Shown here piece after piece: positions 25,401 through 37,200 of a stretch of DNA of 64,000 nucleotides. The notes under the pieces were generated by a model. That model ran no database searches, was not told the DNA's origin, and saw nothing but the letters and a program-made list of their open reading frames with translations. The translations under genes were made by a program, and so were the position numbers. This DNA is from Opisthocomus hoazin (lineage: Eukaryota; Chordata; Aves; Opisthocomiformes; Opisthocomidae): positions 16,904,417 to 16,968,416 of the forward strand of contig NC_134415.1 in NCBI RefSeq assembly GCF_030867145.1. Direction: 5' to 3'. Within the stretch, counting starts at the first letter, position 1; each line of letters opens with the position of its first letter.

Positions 25401-28400
25401 TATCCCTGAGTCTTCCTCATCAGCAGGGAACAGGTACTTTGTATGTAAACGGAAGGCTCAGGCCTGTCTTAACCATTTGTGCTTCAGAAGTGTCCCCAGT
25501 GGGAGAGGATAATGGAGAGAAAAAGCCTCTAAAGAAAGATCATTTTACTTTGAGGTTTGGGCATGGTTGTATTTATGTGTCAAAGACGTGGCAGGCATTA
25601 GGACCACGCAAGAGCCGTTTGGAAGCATCTGACTGTTTGTAAGCTGTGCTTTCCTGGCTCTGGTGGCTTTTTAAAATAGTAGTGAACCTGCAACCAGTCT
25701 GTGTTTTTATTTAATTATTATTAAATAGTTATATGGGGAATTGGAAATATTGACAGCAGTGTTAACATATGGGGTGCAGGTGGTGTGTCAAGCAAATGAA
25801 AGAGATTTCGTTTGCAGCCAGTAAGTGGCATGAGGGAGTTTGAGCCCCACATAAGAGTGTTTGGATGTGTCCTTATGGCTGGTAGGCTGTGTGTGAAATG
25901 TCCGTGTGGCGAAATTTGTTGAGAGCCAGAGCACAGTGACCTTTCCTTACAGCTGCTCTGCTTTGCAATTTGTCTTTGTTCCCTACAGGCAGCAAATTAG
26001 AAGTAGGAAGCTCTTCCCAGTGTAGGATTTTCTGTTGTAGGGAAATGGAAGATAAATCCCATGGGTGTAGCGTCGCTGTGTGAGAGCTAAGTGCCTGGGG
26101 TCACGCAGCCAAGCAGTGGCTGCTCTGGCAAAGGGAAACGGTTACGTTCCCCCTCTCTGGGTGTTAATATTTGCCCTGTAACTCAGTGCTTCACTCTCAC
26201 TTGGGACTGGCTGCAGCAAGATATGTTACAACCCGCTCTCGTGGCAGCATATTGTGTTAATGGTAAGTGCAACCATGCTGTAGCTGCTTTTCCCTTGAGA
26301 CATTTCCTCCTTTGAAGAGGAACTGATAATGTCACTTTTACGACCCTCTGTGAGTTTTGCGACATGAAGCCTCTGTATCAGCCTGTCTAGCTCTTAAAGC
26401 TGTTTCTTCTCAAGCTTGCACTGAAATGAGGCATTGCTGAATCACCTCCAAAGAAGCAATGTTATGAGAGGTCATACTGAAAGTGGACCAGTTACGGCAG
26501 GAAAGTTCTTCTGCAAACAGCCCTCTTAAAAGGCTTTTGTCTAAAAGCTAATGTCTCATGCACCCTATTGCCTCTGTGAATTACAAGATTCGGCCTGTAG
26601 CTGAGACAGACATGGGGTATGAGACAGGGATTTCTATTGGCGACTGGAAAGGAAGAAGAAGCTGAGAAGGAGGTTGACTTTTGAAATTCAGCCCTGGTGT
26701 CCTGGCAGCTGTTGAAGGGCCATAAAAAAGGCAGTGGTTTAACACTGGGTGAGCATCAGGATCTTCAAAGCACTTTCTTGTTTGGGAAAGATGTAAGGAA
26801 CTCCTCAGAATTCCTGCCTGTTTTTGGAGGGGTGGAGGCTGCAGCCTGATCCAAAGAGGGAATAGGAAGCTCCAGATCTTCATCCAGCGGATATTTTTCC
26901 CATGCTCTTTCCTCCCACACAACAGCTCCCTCCCTTCCCTTCTGGAGCAGCAACAGGCCATAGTTTCAGCACAGACAGTGCTTGGCTTCCTTAGGTTTGC
27001 TGGGTGCAGCTTAAGAATTAACTTGCTCTTTTAAAAAAATGTATTTTGAAGAATGGAAACCTCACCAGAGCAGTGTTACTGTAAGAAATCTCTACCGTGA
27101 GAGCAATGACCTCCAGTTCCCTGTGCCTCAGCGAGCTTTACATGATGAGTGACGTTAACTCTGCTGCCTGATTCAGGGACAATACAGGCTACAGCTCGCA
27201 CGTAGATGCAAGTTAAAATTGGTATTTAGCAAAGCCAGCTTTTACTTGCTGTCTCCTAATTCTAGTTGTATTCCTTCCAATGCAAGTAATAATAATTTTT
27301 TTTTTTTTTGCCTGACAACTTTTATCTACAAGTCCTGGTGTACCTTACGGAGTGATGCTCTGAGCTTCCCAGCCTCCCAAGTAAGGGATGCCTTGTCCAA
27401 CACACAGGCAATGACAAGCACAGGGACTGCCATGGGATATTCTGAGCCAATGTTAGAAAGGATTTGAACCCAGCATCCTGCTTCTGCATTTTTGTATTAA
27501 TACAGACCTACACCTACCTATGCAATGATTTTACTCCAAGGACCATTTGTAATAGCAGGGGAGTTAAAATAAAAAGAAAAAAAAAGGAAAAAAGAGGATA
27601 AAAGTAAGCATTTAATTTCCATAATTCTCCCCATTCCTTTTTATATTGTATAATTAAATGCATTTCTAAGGCTTTCTCTTGAAGGAGGAAAGAAGGCATA
27701 TTAATTTTAAGCTACTATTTTATGCTATTCATTAGCTACAGATTAAAGTACTTTTAGTGATTTATGACATCATTATTTCAAACTCCTCCAAGAAAGGTGG
27801 GCCTGAAGAAGCATCTTGTTGTTTGAAGATTGTGAGATTTGAGCTGTGATGGTAGAGAATACAATTGTCTTGGATCTTTCAAGGAGAACAACTTTCTCCA
27901 TGTCTCATGAGTTCAAATAATTTCGTTTTCTGGACCATTTCCACAAACGCTGCTAATGTGATGAGGTATGGAGAAAAGTAAGCAGTGAGATAATGAGCCC
28001 TAATTTCTTCCTTTAAAGAAAAGGACCAAAGTAAGCAGATGGGTTCCAGAACTTTAATATGATGTCTTCTTAGAAGATATACACCAGCCTTGTGTATCAA
28101 ATGCAGTTTCTGAATTGGTTTTGTGTGTTGCAAAAGTTCAGCCTGGAAAAGTATAGTGAATAAATCACCTTTGATAGCTGAATTAGAAAAATGTCCCCAG
28201 AGACCTGGTTAGTAGAAGATGGAAGGTTGTACTGCTGCTGCTCTTTGGCTCTGCAGAATAAAGAGCAGCTCTATGACTAATCACCATTCTGGCTGAAAAC
28301 AGGATCTGACTGAAAATGATATTACAGTTTCACGCAGATTCTCATTTTTCCTGTCCTCTGCCTATGTTGCGTTGGTCCAGTTGGGAATGCCCTTAAGTAA

Positions 28401-31400
28401 CCTGCTTGTTTTATTCAGGTTCTCATTTCATTGGAAGACTTATGCAGCATCAGCAAAACTTTATTGCCCCTATCTGCATAGAACTAGATGCAGAATCAAG
28501 GATCAGAGGAGAGCTGGAAAGTATAACAACTTAATATTCCCTAAAGGTCTCACATTTATGAAATGAAAAATTTGAGCCCTTTGAGAGTTTGCAGATTGGG
28601 CAGATGGTAGGGAAATGAAGCAGCTGCACATCACAGCCTTCAGAGACCTAGCATAAAAGTGAATGGAGCTGTCTTCAGTTATATTTGTCCATTTCTGCCA
28701 GGTGTGAAGGTGCATGGGAAGTTCCTTTGATCAGCAGTTAACTACTGATGAATACTCCGCAGAGATTGATAAGCCTGTGTGACGCTGGGCAAATATTCTC
28801 AGGAGATCATGGATCCATATACTGTATTGCCCCAGGGCATAGATGTGGGGATTTAATCAAGTTGAACTTGATTTACTCTACCTTCTCTGCAAATGCGTCC
28901 AACAAAAAGAAGTTTGAATCCAGCTGTAGTTCCTGAGAGCATTAATGTCCCTGTTTTCCCTGTCACCTTTCCCACTTGTCATGCTCCAGGCATTTCTTTT
29001 TGTTCTTCGTAAATAGTTTGGGGCCGAGGGTTCATCTGTGTATGTGAACATATATATACAAGCCATCACATGTACCCAGGCTGCTGTATGCTTCCAGTGT
29101 GTTTGGAGGCATTAGTAAACTAGATAATCCCTGAAGGCTTTCACCACTCAGCGAGGCAAGGCACAATCCTATCCTTGACAGACTTTCTTCTCAAAGGACT
29201 GGTCCTAAACCAAAGACAATGAGAGTTCCTCATTCCATTATATTTTTGTCAGGCAAAGTCTTCCAAAAAATTCGTTTCCCCTGCAAACCAATGTGTAAAG
29301 CTGCAGCAAGAACCACCAGTGTTTGGATGAAGGGCTTGTAGATCATTTCTGCAAGTTCAAGCTGCAAGAATCCTGCACTGAAAGCAAAGTCAGTTATGTG
29401 TTCAAAGGAGAATGAAAAAGTTATTTGTCCCAATTACATTCAGAACCTATTTGCTTCCCACTTCTTGCTCAACACCCCTTCACATAATCTAGCTACTGCT
29501 ACTAGCAAATGCTGAAAATTTGTGGAGGCAAAGTTCAAGAAATGGTTTGAAAGCTTGTCCTGTGACAGCAGATGGCTGTAGTGCTACAGCCACTGGATGG
29601 TCTGCCTTGTAGTGAAGTGTTTTTCATCTGGGTTTCCCTGCTAGTCAAGTAGTGGTTTCTTAAGAACACGCAGATTTTGTCAGAGACCCAATCAATCAGA
29701 ATTTGTAATCCCAGTGGCTGAACCATAGTATGTGCATTTATTCCAGGTATGACAAAGATCCAGTCCAGTTTTTGTCCGTATTAAGTGGCGCTGGAGCCAC
29801 TGCATAAGAGATTGGGGTTGCCTTGTCCATGAAACCACTCCTGGTGAAGACACTAGCTCATGTTTTAGCTAGGACTTGGGCAAAGAATGTCACAGTGCAA
29901 AGACAGTGAAAAGATGGCACACACCTGTGTGTGATTCTGCACTATATTAGGTAGTGTTTTGTTTTACTGCAATTCCAGCTGTTTGTCTTTAGTGGAAACA
30001 TGGAGCTGATGGAGTCAGAAGGACTCTCCAGCGCAGAAATCTCCTGAGTCTTTAAAGACTGTGAATGTCTCCTCTATACTTCTGTCCTGCAGCCAGAGGC
30101 AGTTTGTCAGAAAACTCAGTGACTGTCATGGAAGGTAGCTGTTCTTGCTGTTCATTTCATGTGTTCACACAAAACTGCAGAGGGTACTTTGAAAGGTAAC
30201 AGATCAAATGACACAGGACTTCTGTTGTGCATATTAATGTATAACAAACCTGTGGAACTTGCTACTGGAGAAGACAGGGGAAACACTGGTGTCCAAGAAA
30301 CTTTTGAACAGAAATACAAAGAAAAGAGATACGTAGCAGGTGAGCAGCACAACTCGTGACACCTGGTTTTACAGGGCTTTGAACCGTGTTGTTCCTTTCT
30401 GCCACCATATACAAATTTCCCCTCAAATTCCCTCCTCCCTCAACTACTGTAGTTTGCCATAACCTGTGAAAGAGACTACATGTACTGCGAGCGAGCGTGC
30501 AAGAGCCCAAAGCTACGCCAACACCGATTGCCCAGCTAGCTGCTGCTTCTTGGCTGCCAGGCAAGCCGAACAGCCTGTGCTTCCTCGCAGCTTGCTGGCA
30601 GACCAAATAGCTTCAGGAGCTGCAGTCAACCCCTGGGCCACATCCTATGGAGACCTGGTGTAGGAACTTGTGGTGTTAAAGCCCTTCAACCCTTTGATGT
30701 GACTAAAATTGGCCAAGAGTCAGCAGTTAGTGGGAGGGGGAGGACCGGCAGCTGACAGCAATCACAGAAGCCCTTCCCCAGGCTAACCATGACATGAGTA
30801 AGCATGAGTCATAGCATAAATTGATGAGCCTAAAATTATCTACAGGGATGAATACCGTCTAACTGGCCCAACACATTATGGACCTTTTGCTTACTCTGGA
30901 ATTGGCAGATTTTGGCTTTGGGTACAGATAGGCTGACTGCTTGACTCTAGGCCAGTAGTAGCCTGACAGCTCCAACTGCATTTTTTTTTTTTATTTGAGC
31001 CTGCTGCTTTTGCTTTTAGATGGAGATTTAAGGAACCTTCTTCCCTACACTGTAGCCTCTAGGCATTACTGATCTGGTGCTGAAGCTGGTATTTTCTTCT
31101 CCTGGCAGCTCCTCGCCCTCCGGCATTGAATCCAAGCTGATGTTCCAGGCCCCTCCCCTCCGGCCTTGTTCCCAGGCTGTTGTGTCAGACACAAAACAAA
31201 TACTCATTGGCTCAGAGCTCCTTGCATCCAGGAGAAATTGCATTTTCACACTGGCTCTGAACCTCCTCTGCAGAGCCAAAGCAAAATTAATGCGGAAACT
31301 AATCCCTTTGCCCCTACCACACACATCCTCTTAAATCATGGAGCCAAGAAAGACTGAAGAGAATTAACCTTTTCTGTAAATTTATCTGAGATAGGAAATA

Positions 31401-32185
31401 CCCTGCTTTCCACTTTCTGTTCTTCCTCTTTCCCAGTCACTGCACCAGGGAAGACTGGTTTCCTTGGAGCAGGAAAGCACTGCCACCTTCTTCCCACCAC
31501 TACACTACACTATTAATGCTATGAGTTTATTTTAAGAAGAAATTTCATACCTATGCAGTACTGCTATAGCTAGTCTTGGCTCTCTATAGCTACTGGCTAG
31601 ACCAAGTAGGTGGCAGAGCTTGTTAGAGTAACTGCTGCCCACTCAGAAGCAGCCAAGAATAGCTGTAGCCTCTCCTAGGGACCAAGTATACAAGTCTGGA
31701 GCTCCAGGGGCCCCTTCCTGTGACGCAAATGACATTACCATCATAGCCATGGGAATACGCCACTGTGTGAAACTAGGTGCAGATATCTGGAAGTGGGGGC
31801 AACCTGTAATGCTGACCTGACAGAAGAAGAAGAAAGGGCATCAAGGTTTCTGATCTCCCTGACTCCCTCTTTTCAGTGGTCATAAACTCCAGTGCAGCCT
31901 TGGGCACTGTTAACTGGTCAGGCAGAACCCACTGCAATCCTTCTCCTGCCTTAGGGACAGCTTGCTCCAGGAAGGCTGCCTCTTTCTCCTTCCCAGTGAC
32001 TCATTAGCACATGTTCTCGTGCAGGCTCCTGGACTGTCCAGCTAGAGAAGGGAGGCACCGTGGTGGTGCTGCGGAGCCTGCTGTGGCTGGGACTGACATT
32101 CTACCATGTCCCAATGACCAAGCAATACGGCTACATCTACTTTGGCACTGGCGAGAAGAACTTAGATCTGCCCTTCATGCTGTGA
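13175..32185 (+). CDS. RSPH9: Radial spoke head protein 9 homolog (five coding exons, spliced)
   Basis: Component of the radial spoke head in motile cilia and flagella. Radial spokes carry mechanical signals from the central pair to the dynein arms, and loss of human RSPH9 causes primary ciliary dyskinesia. Coding exons are 13175-13401, 13581-13743, 14397-14526, 15070-15216 and 32025-32185. All junctions are GT-AG and the phases (2, 0, 1, 1) join into one 275-codon frame; the human protein is 276 residues. Segments that match human RSPH9 as I remember it include LLPPATEEMVAQ (exon 2), KKLSSYFHF and LLEKADLDPS (exon 4), and TGEKNLDLPFML at the C-terminus. The start lies in a perfect Kozak context (GCCGCCATGG). 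The first four exons sit within 2.1 kb and the last is 16.8 kb away. Two RFX X-box matches lie upstream and an AATAAA lies 75 bases after the stop. No frame break was seen. Confidence 0.97.
13581..13743 (+). CDS. RSPH9: RSPH9 coding exon 2
   Basis: Acceptor CTGGCAG|C, donor GAG|GTAAAT. It encodes about residues 76-130 and carries the near-invariant EWSLLPPATEEMVAQ segment. The C-terminal part (after GDPAAEY) is poorly conserved against human, as expected for this region. It ends in phase 0. Confidence 0.95.
13793..13876 (-). mobile_element. CR1 3'-end fragment in RSPH9 intron 2
   Basis: About 85 bases match the extreme 3' end of the nearby CR1 copies: the octamer tail, then GGGTTGGAAGGGAC, GGGTCATCTAGTCCAA and CCGAAGCAGGGTCA. 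Similarity fades after 13876. It starts about 50 bases after the exon 2 donor. It is non-coding. Confidence 0.85.
14397..14526 (+). CDS. RSPH9: RSPH9 coding exon 3
   Basis: Acceptor TTTAAAG|CC, donor GAAG|GTAAAT. It encodes about residues 131-173, with the family segment KEEARLVATIEQIDRAVGI followed by VPRGAF (human KEETRLVSVIDQIDKAVAI then IPRGAL). It ends in phase 1 and joins exon 4 to rebuild FEGLSLTEAKK. Confidence 0.95.
15070..15216 (+). CDS. RSPH9: RSPH9 coding exon 4
   Basis: Acceptor GTTGCAG|GT, donor CACCAG|GTAAAT. It encodes about residues 174-222, the most conserved part of the protein: SSYFHF, KNKTLLEKADLDPS and SLEHDIP all match human. It ends in phase 1, in front of the 16.8-kb intron. 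Confidence 0.96.
19870..20600 (+). mobile_element. Ancient CR1/L3-type LINE relic in RSPH9 intron 4
   Basis: Heavily decayed, but successive blocks follow CR1/L3 ORF2 order. There is a GPVLILFNLINDLE-like stretch near 19905, a KIMHL-like stretch near 20055, and an ELQKRATKMIQGL block at about 20299-20338 that matches the [17 protein letters not shown] region of the young copies. After these comes the 3' block ATAGCAGAGAAAGGCATAACA and a degenerate GCACTGGATGAGTCTGTGTC end. Stops and frameshifts occur throughout. The exact ends are uncertain. Confidence 0.65.
21295..21311. repeat. A17 homopolymer
   Basis: Run of 17 A in RSPH9 intron 4. No LINE or processed copy could be recognised directly to its left, so it is treated as a simple repeat. 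Confidence 0.9.
26085..26205 (-). mobile_element. Possible MIR-type SINE relic
   Basis: AGTGCCTGGGGTCACGCAGC, followed by AAGCAGTGGCTGCTCTGGC and further on AACTCAGTGCTTCACTC, resembles the reverse complement of the MIR/CORE-SINE region (tGacc-TTGGGCAAG and onward). It is weaker than the copy near 1100. Confidence 0.4.
32025..32185 (+). CDS. RSPH9: RSPH9 coding exon 5 (C-terminus and stop)
   Basis: Acceptor CGTGCAG|GC, stop TGA at 32183-32185. It encodes about residues 223-275: SWTVQLEKGG, LRSLLWLGLTFYHVP and the invariant C-terminus GTGEKNLDLPFML. It joins exon 4 in frame to rebuild HDIPPGSW (human HDIPKGSW). Confidence 0.96.
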
Positions 32186-32259
32186 CTCTCCTGTCTGGGA
32201 TGAGCTCTCGAGAACATACAGATTTTTTATGCAGGAGATTTTTATTTACTGCTTATTCT

Positions 32260-32265
32260 AATAAA
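32260..32265 (+). terminator. RSPH9 poly(A) signal AATAAA
   Basis: Canonical hexamer 75 bases after the RSPH9 stop codon, in a T-rich context. Cleavage would fall roughly 10-30 bases downstream, giving a short 3' UTR of about 100 bases. Confidence 0.75.
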
Positions 32266-32285
32266 TGTGTGAAACCTCTGCACTT

Positions 32286-34112
32286 TGAGAAGGATTATTT
32301 TGTGCCTGGACTCTGGTCCTGATTCTTCTGCTCGAACTTCACTGTGTGCAATCCTCCCTTAACTCCAGACTGAATTCCCTGTAGTCTCACTGCAGATCAA
32401 AATGGCATTTTTTTCCATGATGGGTGAAGCCCTAGGTCAGAAATCAAACCTAGGCCATCTGTCTGATTACAAAGGCACCCTGCTTACACAAAAACTCACT
32501 TGGAGACAACACAAATGAATGCCTGCTGTCACCCATGAATAACAAATGAAAATAGAGTTTCTGCCTTGGAGTCAGAGTAGAAAGCTGATGCATACTGTAA
32601 GGGATCTCCGCTGAACCCTGAACTCCAGAAAGGCGTACTGAAGAGAGGAGAGTATTTTGTTTATCAGACATGAGGTTTCACCAAAATTAGAGGGCTCTTT
32701 CCAGCTACTGGGACTAAACTGTAGAAAAAAATTAACTGTGGGCATCACCTGGTCTTTTGCAAAATATACTCATTCAGGTTCATCTCAAGGCAATGGTTTA
32801 ATCCAGTGACTCTTCCATCAGTAAAGTTCATTGAGCAGAGCTACCTGAGCTAGAAGACATAGTAACTTCTGTACGTAGGAGAAGAAAGAAAAATCTTCTC
32901 CTTTCTGAAGGACTGTAGGTTTCAAAGCTTCATAAAATAGAGATGGTCAGCCAGAGATTTTATCTCAGTATAGTTAATGAAGTCTTGGCTCTGTCTCCCA
33001 AAGCAAAAAGATCTTTGCCAGCTCAACAGGCTGAACATAGGACTACCATTTCACAAAGGCTAAAAAAACCCCATTATAATCTGATTTCCTGGGTAATATG
33101 GGTTTATCCTTACCCTTTGTTCCTGTCCGTGCCAATAGGTATTACTAGGTGATTCTGATGAAAGCAGAACAAGGTTAAGTGGCATAGCAGTACATAAAGA
33201 AGCTGTGTTGATTTGTAGCCCCCAGATAAATATCAAAGAAATGGAGCCAAGCAATAACGACCCTGATAAATTTACTGAGCCTGTCATACCAGGCCCATAA
33301 GTAGCACATCTCAAGTAGCAGTGGTCAGTAGGTGGAAGGTGCATACATGTACTGTACAGGGAGAGAAATGGTGCCACCTTTTAGTTACAGCATGGAAAAC
33401 TGCGCACACCTAACAGCCCCAAACCAGCCCAGGAAGCAGCTGTATCACTGGCATCGAAGACTTGCAGCAAATGTGTTTGCAAGGGGAAAAAACTGGCCGA
33501 GTCATTAAGGATGTCAACTTTCTGTATTTGCTAGATCTAGGAGTGAAGCACAAGCCAGGAATCCTTAAGGGGACATGTAAGATGCACGCATGCTGTCTGT
33601 CCTGCCACAGGTGTTCTGCTGCAAATTATGGATAGTACAAATTATAAAAAAAATTAATTTCAGCAGTCATTAACAATTTCTGTTACTGCCAAGGAAGCAT
33701 AGTGCTGCAGGAGACTTTTTCTTCCATCAGTGCCACAGGTACAAAAGCCCAAATGAGGCAAAGCTGAGTTCAAACATGTTAATGGGGAATCACCATTCAT
33801 TGCTGGAAGAAGATGGAAACAACTTTTTCAAAACCCAGTCATGGACCATAATGAAACAAAAGCCTTCAGATCCTTTCTGGCTTTAATGTAAAAGTCTTTG
33901 CCCCCTGCTTGGTCCAAGTCATTCTGCACATTGAACTTCACTTTGCTGGATCTTACATTCTCATAGAGCAGCAGATCGCAGCTCATTCTCTGGAGACAAT
34001 ATGGTGTACTAATGACAGTTTTGGAATAGGAAAATTGGAGATACTGACAAACTTGCAAAAAAGCAGAACAGTGGAAAGCAGCTGTGCTTACTGACTATGC
34101 CAGTTCTGGCCA
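32286..34112. other. Convergent 3' interval between RSPH9 and MRPS18A
   Basis: It contains the presumed MRPS18A 3' UTR (about 33865-34112) and non-coding spacer. No repeat or ORF of note. The two genes end tail to tail, so read-through from either would be antisense to the other. Confidence 0.7.
33882..33887 (-). terminator. Candidate MRPS18A poly(A) signal ATTAAA
   Basis: TTTAAT on the + strand, which is ATTAAA on the coding strand, lies about 225 bases beyond the MRPS18A stop. It is the common variant hexamer. I saw no AATAAA on this strand between here and the stop, so it is the best candidate, but it is unproven. Confidence 0.4.
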
Positions 34113-34257
34113 CTAGTGGTTTAAACAGAGAGGCTTCTGTGCATATAAGACATTATCCTTCAGCAAAGGGTGTCCAACTGGCATGGTTTTTTTGCACCAC
34201 TTCGGGCCCCTCTTCCAGATGGGCTTTGCAGATCTGATGGACCAGCGAGTCAGATAC
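34113..34257 (-). CDS. MRPS18A: MRPS18A coding exon 6 (C-terminus and stop)
   Basis: Acceptor TTGACAG|GT, stop TAG at 34115-34113. It completes Arg from the split codon and then encodes [20 protein letters not shown], followed by [12 protein letters not shown] and a C-terminal ...LNH (human ...LYH). Confidence 0.96.
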
Positions 34258-37200
34258 CTGTCAAAACAACATAAACTCATTTCAGTTTGAGACTGATCAC
34301 CGAGAAAAGGTTCCGACTGCAGCAGGAGCAGGCACTGTAGCCTTTGCCTCCCCACATGCCTCTTTATAAAAGGAATAATCATGAGCAGAGCTCCCTCAAT
34401 TCAGAAGGGACAACTGGAAAGGAATTTTTGTTTGTTTTGGAACTTCTAAGCTACACCTCTGTACTGAACCCACTGGCACCTGCTTGACTTCCAGTCTCAC
34501 AAAACAAATCAGGTGTAGTCTCCAGGCTGCTGACAAGTTGTCCACCTGTGGCTAAACTGGAGGGCCAAATCCCTTCATTGCAACTAAGTCCAAGACTGAA
34601 TGCATCCAGCCTCTATGGGAGGTGTTATTTCAACAGCCGGCCTCAATAAGGTAAACTAATTAAAAAGGCTAAACTCTGTGAGAAATAATATCTCTAAAAA
34701 GGGATTTGTTTACTTTCAGAGGGTAATTGGTTATTTCTTTTGCATGGGATGAGTTTCTGGCCTAGTCTCGTATTTTCACATGTCCAAATTTGCTTTAGTA
34801 TTCTCTGTACAATACTATTGCAGCTTGCTGGTGCAGGAAGTCAGAAACTACAATCTAAGAGGTACTAGAATGGAATTATCATCACAACTACAAATCTCTG
34901 TGAAGAGCAACGTCTGGCAAATATCCTCCGCTTTTTACCATTTGAAGTTTTAGACTTAGCTTTGCAAGCAGGCAGGGGATTTCAGATCCAGAATCAGTTA
35001 CTGGAAATCTTGCCCTGTGGCTGGGTGGGCTGGAGTATTGTTAGGCTTTAAATCTTTTGCTACCAGTAGAGAGGGGAATAGAGGTCCTCAGAGAAAGAGG
35101 AGTCTCTTCAGACAAAAAAGATCCAAAGCAAAACCCTAGCATAATCTGCACAAACAATGCTCCAACAAATTAGAATTTGGAACAGACCGATAAACTTTGT
35201 CCAGCGATGTTTGCATGCCTCTGTTGAGTAATCCCATGGTCTTAATGTAACCTCAATCAGTCATCCTCTTCCCGAACAGCTTTGTTACCTTTTATTTGCA
35301 TTGTGCAAATCTAAGATATTAAGAACTTTGGACAGAGACCATGTAATGCATTTGTTTGAAGGCATTTGGCACATTCCTGAGAACTACAAAGAAAGCTTGC
35401 TATGCCAGGCAGCTACAGACTGTGTAACAGCAGCCCATTTTCCTAGCGCTTTTCTCCTCAGCAATCCCAAACAGCACCAGTTGAAAAATGAATCACATTT
35501 GGAGGTTCCTGCCACTGAAATGAAGCCACTTCCAAAATACTTTGCTTTTCCTTTGAGGAGTTTATTGTAAATACCTAGAAGCAACAGCAGGAGGGATTTG
35601 GGAGACGGTGCAGAGCAAGATCCAGCCACTTGTTCTCCTATGTGTGCACTACATTTAGTCCCTTTTGACCTTTAATGTTATGCTAGTGCATTAGTGGAAT
35701 CCCTCACATAACATCAGGACAGGAAGCAGGAGAGACTCCCCTGTCTCTTCACATGCAAGTGGAGTTCAGAGAGTCCAAATGCAGGTCCCCAGTTTGGAAT
35801 CTGGCAAAGAACCATGTCAAGGCAGCTGTAGGGGTGGTTGACGGGCACATGGGGCTAGGTCCTCCTTTTCACATTCCCCTTGTTGCAGGGGGCGGTCTGT
35901 AGCGCAAGTTTGGATATCGCAAGACTACACTTACAGCGAAGGAGGAAAAAAAACCCAAATTGTTTTAATGCATCAGTGTGCCAAGTGCAGTTCTGGTCAT
36001 GTGTCCACATGCTTACGGGAAAGTGTTCTCGTGATAATAAATGATCTCACTGGAGAGAAGTGAATGTGTGAATGTGAGATACACATCAATGCTGTGTGCA
36101 GGTTTGGACAGACAGTGGCTTTTTAAGAAATCCCTCTGTTTCTGTGTGGGGGCTGGAAGTGCACACCCCAATTCTGCATAGGAAGGAGGATTTAGTAATG
36201 GCCTGATTTTAAAGCTTTTGTTATTTCTCTTTTGAGCAGGTCTAATCCAGCCCTCTGGTCCAGGCTTTTGGCTTCCTTTGGGGACTGCAGGCTGGGGCTT
36301 TTCATTGTTAGCTGAAACAGACATTTGGACGCTTTCACTTCCTGAAGCACATTTGCTTTTAGCGCTTTTAATACTTGCTTTGTCCCAAACTCAAACTTGT
36401 CCTATTTTGTTTGCTGCCCTTTTTTTTTTTTTTTTTTACCTTGATTCAGCAGTGGCAAAAGCCTGATGCCTGGGAGCAGTCAGTCTACAAAGTTGCTTTT
36501 CCTCTTTGACTAACCCCAGTTCCTACTGTTTCACAGACAGATTCCCCCCCCCCCCAAGAGTAAAAACAATCCACAAAACTCACATATGAAAGCTTCAAAG
36601 CCTAGCACACAGGACTTGCCTGAAAACTCTGCTGTCCATGTAAGGTAGTGTACCCCCTTTTCTAGCCAAGTCACCCAACTTTCCATTGTACCCAACAACA
36701 CGGTTTGTCTTGGGAGGTTTTTGTAATAACCTACAAACACACACTGGCAGATGGTCTGAATTTTCTCAACCAGCTGAGGGTTGTCAGGACACAGCCTCCA
36801 TGTGGATGCCAAATGCAGCTGGTCCACGGTCTCCTAACCTGTTATCTCAGGGTGCAGAGCTCTCGCTCTGGACAAAGAGGGACAGAACTGCCAATATCAG
36901 GGACTGGCAACCAACCTCAGGGCTCTGCTTGTCCCCTTCAGTACAGTAGGATCTTGGGCAACAACCAGCATCCCTAGACTCCAGCTGCACAAATGAGTGG
37001 TTTGGATGGGAATCCTGGTAGGATTTCCCTGATGGGAAAAGGCAAGATATAAACAGGATGGAAACACATGTGGTTAGTCACCTTCAGTCATTGCAATCCC
37101 CTAAAATCTCTGTGGCACATGGAAGTCTGTTTCCATGGATTTTAGTCAGTGAGCAGGAGTGCCTCAAAGCCTTCCCACTCCAGGGCTGCTGCTTAACACC

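Larger units (their letters stand above)
15217..32024 (+). other. RSPH9 intron 4 (16.8 kb)
   Basis: A single large intron. It contains an ancient CR1/L3 relic (19870-20600), a possible SINE (26085-26205), a tRNA-like SINE-head candidate (22288-22360), a ZNF143-like motif (18509-18527), an exon-like segment (24145-24300) and simple runs. It has no young CR1. A purine-rich stretch covers about 17880-19640. No nested gene is recognised on either strand. Confidence 0.8.
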